Shown here: piece by piece, positions 1-5,843 of the stretch | How positions within the stretch are numbered: the stretch's first letter is position 1 | Layout of the letters: the number at the start of each line of letters is the position of its first letter | Source: Myxococcales bacterium | GTDB taxonomy: Bacteria; Myxococcota_A; UBA9160; SMWR01 | Assembly: GCA_022571825.1 (NCBI GenBank) | Contig: JACZXC010000030.1 | Location: forward strand, 1-13,461 | DNA length: 13,461 bases | Reading direction: 5' to 3' | The notes under the pieces: model-generated | Told to the model about the DNA's origin: nothing | Databases searched by the model: none | The model's input: the letters and a program-made list of their open reading frames with translations, nothing else | Position numbers and translations under genes: made by a program

Positions 1-930
1 CCTCCCGGACCGCCGGGCGGCTCGGTCGCGAAAGAAGCGCCCCAACGCGAACAACGGATCGCGATCCGTTCGGATCCACAGGGTGTCGACACCGGAGCGG
101 CGCAGATCTCCCTCGATCCGGCTCCGCCATACCGAGCTGGCGGCGCGGTATCGCTCGCGCACCCGACGCGAGCCGGAATCCAGGAGGAGTACCCGGCCGG
201 GTCGCTCGGGGTCCACGACCCGAATCGGTCCGACGTCCGGGAGGGCCTCCTCACGCGGGTCGACCACCACCGCCGCCACCACATCATGGCGGCGGTCCAG
301 TACGCCGAGTTCGGTCCCCACCGCTGAGTCTCTGGACGCCGGGAACAGCTCCGGGTCGCGAAAGTCCGAGATCACGACCACCACCGCGCGTCGCCGCGTC
401 GCCGCAGAGACGGCTCGGAGCCCGGCTCCGAGCCGTGTGGTGCCCTGGGTCGCGCTGTCGCTCTCGAGGGCGGCGCGGATCACACGCAGGCTGTGGGCAC
501 CGCCGCGCCCGACCGGCACCTGCCGGCGCACGGCCTGATCGAAGACGATCAGCCCGACGCGGTCGCCGGCCCGCCCAGCGGCCGCGGCCATCAGCGCGAT
601 TGCGTGAGCGCCGGTGGCAGCCTTCGTGGGTCCAGCGCTGCCGAATCCCATGGAGGCGGACACGTCGAGCAGGAACAGCAGGGTCTGGTTGCGCTCCTCT
701 CGAAACTGCTTGACGAAAGGTTCGGCGCTGCGTGCGGTGGCGTTCCAGTCGATGCTTCGGATGTCATCACCCGGGACGTAGGGACGCGACTCCTCGAACT
801 CGAGTCCGCCGCCTCGAAACGCGCTGGTGTAGTTCCCCGCGAACAGCCCCGCCGCCGCGCGGCGACTCCGCACCAGCAAGAGCCGGGTGGCGCGGGAGAG
901 ATCCGCAGACGTGACATCGGTCTCCCACAC
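1..930 (-). CDS. DUF58 domain protein (vWA-like), 3' end cut by window edge
   Basis: 310 residues are visible and the frame is open to the left edge. The DUF58 signature is clear: a basic N-terminus, then GGGLEFEESRPYVPGDD (about residues 40-56) and RSIDWNATAR (58-67), which are the conserved G-x-EF-x-R-Y-x-PGDD-x-R-x-IDW block. A vWA-type metal-site motif DVSASM follows at 89-94, and ISDFRD at 187-192. The last visible residues (TD-x-DP-x-F-x-L-x-RFF) resemble the usual end of the family, so little is probably missing. No ATG is available; the GTG at 930 is chosen because GGAGG lies 5 nt upstream. It begins 26 nt after the MoxR stop, on the same strand. DUF58 proteins are regular partners of MoxR ATPases and are thought to be clients or adaptors in cell-envelope or metal-insertion roles; the biochemical function is not established. 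Family call is firm, function is not. Confidence 0.93.
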   Translation of the reverse strand, partial: MWETDVTSADLSRATRLLLVRSRRAAAGLFAGNYTSAFRGGGLEFEESRPYVPGDDIRSIDWNATARSAEPFVKQFREERNQTLLFLLDVSASMGFGSAGPTKAATGAHAIALMAAAAGRAGDRVGLIVFDQAVRRQVPVGRGGAHSLRVIRAALESDSATQGTTRLGAGLRAVSAATRRRAVVVVISDFRDPELFPASRDSAVGTELGVLDRRHDVVAAVVVDPREEALPDVGPIRVVDPERPGRVLLLDSGSRRVRERYRAASSVWRSRIEGDLRRSGVDTLWIRTDRDPLFALGRFFRDRAARRSGR

Positions 931-935
931 AGGGG

Positions 936-940
936 CCTCC
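936..940 (-). promoter_or_regulatory. Ribosome binding site that decides the DUF58 start
   Basis: A perfect GGAGG on the minus strand, 5 nt before a GTG. The reading frame has no ATG between the MoxR stop and the conserved domain, so this site fixes the start at 930. Confidence 0.7.
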
Positions 941-956
941 GACCGGGCGTCGAGTC

Positions 957-1946
957 TCAGGGCGTTGTGACCGCGGCCAGCACGGCCTCGACCACGGTGT
1001 CCGGCCCGATTCCGTCGGCTTCGGCTTCGTAGGTCACGATCACGCGGTGGCGCAGCACGTCCCGGGCCACGCGTTTCACATCGTGAGGGGTTGCGAAGTG
1101 TCGCCCGTCGAGGAGCGCGCGAGCGCGTGCCGCCCGTACCAGATAGATCGACGCCCGCGGCGAAGCACCCAGAGCGACGCAGGACCGGGTCGAGGCCGAG
1201 CCCGGCGCTTGGATCTGCGCTCCGGCGGAAGCCGGGTCGCGAGTGGCCCGGGCCAGACGCACCGCGTAGTCCCTCAGGGGCTCCGCCACATGCACCTCCG
1301 CTGCACGGCGTCTCAGCGCTCGCAGGGTTTCGGCGTTCACGATGCTACGGACCGGCGGCGGAGGCTGGGCGTCGCGGTTCACGATCTCGCGTTCCTCTTC
1401 CTCGGAGGGGTAGGGCACCACCAACTTGAGCAGGAAGCGATCGATCTGGGCCTCGGGAAGCGGATAGGTTCCCTCGAGCTCTACGGGGTTTTGGGTGGCC
1501 ATGACGAAGAATGGATCGGGAAGGGGCAGGGTTTCATCGCCGATGGTGACCTGACGCTCTTCCATGGCCTCGAGCAGCGCCGACTGCACCTTGGCCGGCG
1601 CGCGGTTGATCTCGTCGGCCAGCAGAATGGGTGTGAAGATCGGGCCACGCCGGATCACGAAGCGGCGCTGATCCGGCACGTAGACGGGCGTTCCGATCAG
1701 GTCACCGGGCAGGAGATCGGGAGTGAACTGGATGCGCCCGAAGCCGACCCCCAGCACCTGGGCCAGGGTGCGAACGGCGGTGGTTTTCGCCAGGCCTGGC
1801 ACCCCTTCGACCAGCACGTGACCGCCGGAGAGCAGGGCCACGAACAGGCCCTCGATCAGACCGCGTTGACCGACTACGACGCGGCCCATCTCTTCGGCGA
1901 GCCGCCGTAGAGTCTCTTCCGCCTTTTCGACAGGATCGGCTTCCAT
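957..1946 (-). CDS. MoxR-family AAA+ ATPase
   Basis: 329 residues, the usual length for MoxR proteins (about 310-340). Walker A is GVPGLAKT (48-55), Walker B ILLADE (107-112), sensor 1 ATQNP (150-154), the arginine-finger region EAQIDRF (165-171) and sensor 2 GASPRAS (260-266). The family uses ATP hydrolysis to remodel or activate vWA-domain partners, and the DUF58 gene 26 nt downstream fits that role. The ATG at 1946 is used; its Shine-Dalgarno sequence is poor. Residues about 249-258 (SASTRSCVAL) do not look like the family, whereas the neighbouring frame encodes a more typical stretch; see findings. The partner genes often found next to this pair (BatA/BatB-like, transglutaminase) would lie beyond the left edge. 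Confidence 0.95.
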   Translation of the reverse strand: MEADPVEKAEETLRRLAEEMGRVVVGQRGLIEGLFVALLSGGHVLVEGVPGLAKTTAVRTLAQVLGVGFGRIQFTPDLLPGDLIGTPVYVPDQRRFVIRRGPIFTPILLADEINRAPAKVQSALLEAMEERQVTIGDETLPLPDPFFVMATQNPVELEGTYPLPEAQIDRFLLKLVVPYPSEEEEREIVNRDAQPPPPVRSIVNAETLRALRRRAAEVHVAEPLRDYAVRLARATRDPASAGAQIQAPGSASTRSCVALGASPRASIYLVRAARARALLDGRHFATPHDVKRVARDVLRHRVIVTYEAEADGIGPDTVVEAVLAAVTTP

Positions 1947-2023
1947 GCGCCCAGTGTCTCAGCGAGCACCCCGGCTGGCAAATGGCGGCGCCGGCGGCAC
2001 TAATCCTGATCCGAGATTGGAAA

Positions 2024-2045
2024 GCGGCCCCGCTAGCGGAGCCGC
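2024..2045 (-). terminator. Hairpin over the rfaE2 stop codon, possible weak terminator
   Basis: On the minus strand a 9-bp GC-rich stem (GCGGCTCCG / CGGGGCCGC, one G-U pair) encloses a CTAG loop, with the TAG stop codon of rfaE2 inside the loop. It is followed by TTTCC, so the T-run is only three bases. Its position at the end of the AsmA-rfaE2 unit suits a terminator, but the short T-run makes it a weak or Rho-assisted one at best. Confidence 0.4.
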
Positions 2046-2521
2046 CGAATCAGACGGGTCGTATGCATGCCCGGAACCTGGCGCAATCGCACGACTCGGC
2101 CGCCCCAGCCTTCTACTTCTTCGCGTCCGACGATCCGGTCCAGGCGCCAGTCGCCTCCCTTGGCGAGGACATCCGGTCGTAGGGCCCGGATCAGTCCGAG
2201 GGGCGTGGCTTCTCGGAACTGCACCACCCAGTCCACGCACTCGAGGGCCGCCAGGATTTCTGTGCGCTGACGTGCCGGAACGATCGGTCGCCCCGGGCCC
2301 TTCAGCCGCCGCACACTCGCGTCGGTGTTCACCGCGACGACCAGGCGGTCGCCCAGGCGTCGCGCGGCCTGGAGCGAACGGACGTGTCCCGTATGCAGCC
2401 AGTCGAAGCATCCGTTGGTGAAGACGACGCGTTCGCCCCGTCTGCGGGCGGCCCGAACCGCTCGAACCACAGACGCGCGTGTCAGGAGCTTGGATCGAGC
2501 GTCCCGGGGCGCGTCCCTCAC
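2033..2521 (-). CDS. rfaE2: D-glycero-beta-D-manno-heptose 1-phosphate adenylyltransferase (RfaE domain II)
   Basis: 162 residues, the length of a stand-alone RfaE2 (the C-terminal half of bifunctional HldE). It transfers AMP from ATP to heptose 1-phosphate, giving ADP-heptose for the LPS inner core, in the cytoplasm. Visible nucleotidyltransferase motifs are FTNGCFDWLHTGHV (about 34-47, the HxGH site), VNTDASVRRLKGPGRP (about 64-79), KGGDW (119-123), and TTRLIRRL at the C-terminus. There is no sugar-kinase domain, so a separate RfaE1/HldA kinase must be elsewhere. The GTG start at 2521 overlaps the TGA of the upstream AsmA-like gene in a GTGA, which implies translational coupling. The next gene on the strand, MoxR, begins 86 nt downstream of the stop. 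Confidence 0.95.
   Translation of the reverse strand: MRDAPRDARSKLLTRASVVRAVRAARRRGERVVFTNGCFDWLHTGHVRSLQAARRLGDRLVVAVNTDASVRRLKGPGRPIVPARQRTEILAALECVDWVVQFREATPLGLIRALRPDVLAKGGDWRLDRIVGREEVEGWGGRVVRLRQVPGMHTTRLIRRLR
2518..2521 (-). promoter_or_regulatory. GTGA stop-start overlap between AsmA-like gene and rfaE2
   Basis: The TGA that ends the AsmA-like frame shares three bases with the GTG that starts rfaE2. No in-frame ATG competes near this point, so the overlap fixes the rfaE2 start and predicts re-initiation or coupled translation. Confidence 0.75.
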
Positions 2522-5181
2522 AAATTGCTCGGCGGGGTCTCGGCACGATCGTCCGAGAAGCCCGGTGGGGCGGCAGGTGGCGGAGGCGGTTTTGCCTGGC
2601 CCTCGACCCGTGCGATCGCGGCCTGGATGCGCTTCACCATTCGGAGGGGTAGTTCAGCCAGCAGGAGACCGCCCCCGATCACCAGCCCAGGCGGGCTCGT
2701 GGCCAGCGACCGCAGCGGCACCAGCTTGGCCTCGGGCTCCGCCCAGGGTCCCGCGATCTCGAAGTATGCCGCCATCAGACTGTTGTCCGTGCCCAGGAGC
2801 AACAGCCCGAGAATGGGGATCTTCTCGAGTACCCGACCGAGCTTCCGGAAAAGGATCAGGGCCACCTGGGCACGCAGCTCGTGGGACGGTCCTGCGAGAT
2901 CGACTTCGCCTTCCACGAGCACCCGCATATCCGGAGCATCCAATACGAAGTCCCGGGTTCTCAAGTGACCCTCCGAAAACTCGAGAACGGTCTCTATCCG
3001 GTCGTAGTCGACCCGGTCCCGCCTCGCCGCGGGATTGAACCGTTCGCTCTCCCGAACGATCGCGAGCATGGGCGGGGCCGACTGCCGAAATTCACCCTGG
3101 GTGGCGCGAAGCGTGAATTGACCCTCCAGCGCGGCGAGTAGAGACTGCTCGGGCCGGAGCGATGCCCGATAGGTCCCGGAGAGATCGACGCGCCCGGTGG
3201 CCAGCCCCTCGGGCATTCCCAGCTGCCGGCCGAGCGTCGCCACGTCGCCCTCGGTCAACTCGAGGCTCCCGCGACACGGGACCAGGTCGGGATTCCGGAG
3301 ATCGAACCGAACCGAGCCGTCCAGGCGCCCGGTCGGAAACAGGTCGACTCGCAGGGCTACGATCTCGACGCCGCCGTCGAACCCGCGGAAGCGGCCCTCC
3401 GCGGCGGTCTGGAACCAGGTGGGTCCCTGGATCGCGCCGATCGAAAAGCGCCCCCGGGCCCAGACGTGTTCGCCGTCGATCGCCGTGGGGATCTCCGGAT
3501 CGATCGGGGGGGGTGCGGGCTCGGCCTCGGTGGAGAGGCGCGGACTGGCGGTGAGCCGCACCGAGAACGCCGGCTCGGGTTCGAAGACCCAATCGGCGTC
3601 TCCCCGAATCGGAATGCCCCCCCAGGTTCCTTCCTCGGCCACGATGTGGACGCCGTGGTCTCGAAGCTCGACGAGGGCGCGAAGGTCCGCGATCGGCCAC
3701 AGCAGCGCCGGGTGCTCGAGCAGGTCGAGTTCCAACTGCGCCCGGACCGGCTGCTCGCGCGGGCCCCCATTGCCCCCTTGGGCCCCGGACCCGTAGCTCG
3801 ACCGGAAGACCTTCCACAGGGGGCCGAAGCCCGGCAGCGGAACTGCCTCGTGCTGGACCCGATCGAGGGGAGCACGGGCCGCGAACAGGTTCGAGACGCC
3901 CGCGAGGGTCAGGTCGAGCTTTGGAAGCGGCTTGCCATCGAGTTCGCCGCGGACGTCGCGTAGGTGGACGCGATCCTCACTCCAGGCGAAGCCCCCGCTG
4001 AGCCCTTCGAGCCAGGTCGACTCTCCGATCCGAACTCGCATCCCGGAGAACTCGACCTCCCCGGCGAATCCGCGGGGAAAAGTTGCCGGGGGTCCGGAGA
4101 ACCAATCCAGTTCCACGGGGCGCTCGATCACTCCCGTGGCTTCGAGGTGGAGTTCGACGCCGTCGATCCGTGCGGATTCCAGACGGACCCGCTCCGGTGT
4201 GATCTCGAGGGCGAGCAGCACCCGCGCCCGGGGGGCGAAGACGGGCCCAAAGGGGCCGAAATCGGATCGGGCCCCTTGGCTCCGAACGTCGCGAGCGATC
4301 AGGTCGATCTCGAGTCGGGATTCTCCCGGCGCCCGGGTCGCGAAGACGATCGTGCCGCTCAGGGAACCCTCGAGGCGTAGATCCGGGGGCAGCGCGTGCA
4401 GGTAGGGCCTGACAACCGGAAGCGCCAGAGAGGTCGCCGTCATGGCCACGCGAAGGGTTCCGTTGCGAGCCCGCCGAGCCTCCCATTCGATCGTTCCCCG
4501 CTCGAGGGGCCCGTCGAAGACCCGAGCCCGCAGGGTCAACTGAGCGTCGCCCCGGATCCGGTGATGACTGAGGCGACCGTGGATGCCCTGCAGGAGCAGG
4601 CTCACCGGCTCCCGGACCGCACCGGGCGAGGGCTGGGCGTAGGTCTGCGCGTCGATGAAGTGGATCCCCCCATTGCGGACCGCGAGGTGGTCCGCCCCCA
4701 GCGGCGCTTCGAGCAGGGATCGGAACGCTCCCTCGAGGGCGATCAGCGGGTTCAGCAGTTCCGACCTGGGCGCCTGGTTTCCGCGCGGGAGCAAGGAGAC
4801 GGGAAGGCGGGGTGTCCAGGTGCCATCGACGCTGCGCTCCAGGGACAGGCGTGGACCCTCCACGAGTACGCGGCTCAGACGGATCCGTCCAATCAACAGA
4901 GGGAGGAGCTTGAGCCGGGCCTCGATCCGGGGGATCCGAAGTCGAGCCCCACTTGCCGTGCGCCAGAGCTCGATCTCGAAGATCTCGATCCCGATTCCGA
5001 AGCCGACGTTCACGCGCAGGCTGCCGATGGAGGCGGGGCTTTGGATCGCGTCGGAGAGGCGCTCTTCGGCCTCGGCGCGGAGGCCCTCAGGCCCCAGTCG
5101 CGATGAGATGTTGGAGCCGAGGGCCAACCCCAGGGCGGTGACGGCGAGGCCCAGGCCGATGCCGGCGATCCAGTGACGCAC
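2518..5181 (-). CDS. AsmA/YhdP-like envelope protein with AsmA-like C-terminal domain
   Basis: 887 residues. One N-terminal membrane segment (about 4-24, WIAGIGLGLAVTALGLALG) leads into a long, repetitive, beta-rich region typical of the AsmA/TamB/YhdP superfamily. Early family-like text is SPASIGSLRVN and RIEARLKLLPLLIG, followed by alternating strands. The C-terminal block is the best diagnostic: FVLDAPDMRVLVEGEVDLAG, then about 778-823 with EKIPILGLLLLG, AAYFEIAGPWAEPEAKLVPL. It ends in a helix and a Pro-rich tail (KPPPPPAAPP, about 864-873). Family members are anchored in the inner membrane, span the periplasm and are linked to phospholipid transport to the outer membrane; that role here is inferred by homology. 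The start is GTG at 5181 with GAGGGG 4 nt upstream. Translation is coupled to rfaE2, so both products serve envelope building. Confidence 0.88.
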   Translation of the reverse strand: MRHWIAGIGLGLAVTALGLALGSNISSRLGPEGLRAEAEERLSDAIQSPASIGSLRVNVGFGIGIEIFEIELWRTASGARLRIPRIEARLKLLPLLIGRIRLSRVLVEGPRLSLERSVDGTWTPRLPVSLLPRGNQAPRSELLNPLIALEGAFRSLLEAPLGADHLAVRNGGIHFIDAQTYAQPSPGAVREPVSLLLQGIHGRLSHHRIRGDAQLTLRARVFDGPLERGTIEWEARRARNGTLRVAMTATSLALPVVRPYLHALPPDLRLEGSLSGTIVFATRAPGESRLEIDLIARDVRSQGARSDFGPFGPVFAPRARVLLALEITPERVRLESARIDGVELHLEATGVIERPVELDWFSGPPATFPRGFAGEVEFSGMRVRIGESTWLEGLSGGFAWSEDRVHLRDVRGELDGKPLPKLDLTLAGVSNLFAARAPLDRVQHEAVPLPGFGPLWKVFRSSYGSGAQGGNGGPREQPVRAQLELDLLEHPALLWPIADLRALVELRDHGVHIVAEEGTWGGIPIRGDADWVFEPEPAFSVRLTASPRLSTEAEPAPPPIDPEIPTAIDGEHVWARGRFSIGAIQGPTWFQTAAEGRFRGFDGGVEIVALRVDLFPTGRLDGSVRFDLRNPDLVPCRGSLELTEGDVATLGRQLGMPEGLATGRVDLSGTYRASLRPEQSLLAALEGQFTLRATQGEFRQSAPPMLAIVRESERFNPAARRDRVDYDRIETVLEFSEGHLRTRDFVLDAPDMRVLVEGEVDLAGPSHELRAQVALILFRKLGRVLEKIPILGLLLLGTDNSLMAAYFEIAGPWAEPEAKLVPLRSLATSPPGLVIGGGLLLAELPLRMVKRIQAAIARVEGQAKPPPPPAAPPGFSDDRAETPPSNL

Positions 5182-5508
5182 AGAACCCCTCGGAGGGTGG
5201 CGAAAGTTAGCGGTTCTCGTCGAGTGGGGTCGCCGGACCTCAGCTCGGCGAGATCATCCGTCTCCGAGGTTGCGGCTCACCTGCGTGTTCACGGCCCCTA
5301 CCTTGGCGGTAACGATGCTGCGTTCGCGTGCGTCGAAGTGTGCATCTACGGGTTTCTCCAGAGCTTGTTCGAAGACCGGGTCGGCTGCGGGGGGCGCGGC
5401 CAAGCTCGCATTCCTGCTAAAGAAATTCACGGTTCGGACGAAACGCCTGCCTGGAACAAGCGCGCGGCTTGCGCGTTGGAATTCGAGCGAGCCAGGGAGT
5501 GCGACGGT
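5182..5508. other. Divergent intergenic spacer, 327 bp, no convincing gene
   Basis: This region lies between the divergent starts of the AsmA-like gene (minus) and the XRE gene (plus), so it must hold promoters for both. The frame of the XRE gene stays open upstream to 5173, but its residues there look non-coding and would overlap the AsmA start. The only promoter-like string I can point to is TAAAGAAA (5418-5425), 11 nt, then GACGAAAC (5437-5444). This resembles the sigma-28 pattern TAAAGTTT-N11-GCCGATAA, matching 5 of 8 in each half, so it is a weak candidate. No clear operator palindrome for the XRE protein was found. Confidence 0.6.
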
Positions 5509-5769
5509 ATGGACATCACTAGCGGAACGCCGCGGCGGCGGAATCGGGTGCGAGAGCTGCGCGAAAATCGGCTCATGACGCAGGCTCAGCTCGCGCGCAA
5601 GGCGAAGGTCGCGCTCCGGACCATCCACAGCGTCGAGAAGGGGATGAACTGCCGGATGGATACCAAGCGCAAGATCCTACTCGCCCTGGGTCTGCGTTTC
5701 GAAGACAAGGACCAGGTCTTCCCGCCCGTCGAGGCAAGCCATCGACCCGACCTCGTGCCCCAGTACTAG
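5509..5769 (+). CDS. Small XRE-family helix-turn-helix DNA-binding protein
   Basis: 86 residues starting at ATG 5509, with AGGGAG about 9 nt upstream. The HTH_3/XRE core covers about residues 14-66: VRELRENRLMTQAQLARKA gives the first helices, VALRTIHSVEKG the recognition helix and turn, and KILLALGLRFEDKDQVFP the closing helix and tail. Nothing follows except a short polar tail, so there is no sensor or oligomerisation domain beyond the HTH. It sits 74 nt upstream of ptsP on the same strand and divergent from the AsmA gene. It could regulate itself, ptsP or the divergent envelope unit; the sequence does not decide this. The frame is open further upstream, but a longer protein is unlikely because the added part has no domain character. 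Confidence 0.82.
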   Translation: MDITSGTPRRRNRVRELRENRLMTQAQLARKAKVALRTIHSVEKGMNCRMDTKRKILLALGLRFEDKDQVFPPVEASHRPDLVPQY

Positions 5770-5843
5770 GCGACCGCCGCCTCGTCGGAGCTCGCCTTCT
5801 CCCGATTCCTGATTCCCCAGAAAATTCGATACCGTAGGGACCC

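Noticed and set aside
5188..5269. Inverted 8-nt pair CCTCGGAG (5188-5195) and CTCCGAGG (5262-5269) in the divergent spacer
   Set aside because: 66 nt apart, GC-rich and short; likely by chance at this base composition.
5451..5474. Possible sigma-54 promoter (TGGAAC ... TTGC) upstream of the XRE gene
   Set aside because: The spacing between the GG and GC elements does not fit the required 10 nt.
5173..5508. In-frame upstream extension of the XRE gene (GTG at 5173, total 198 residues)
   Set aside because: It overlaps the start of the divergent AsmA gene, the added 112 residues show no domain, and the ATG at 5509 has its own ribosome site directly before the HTH.
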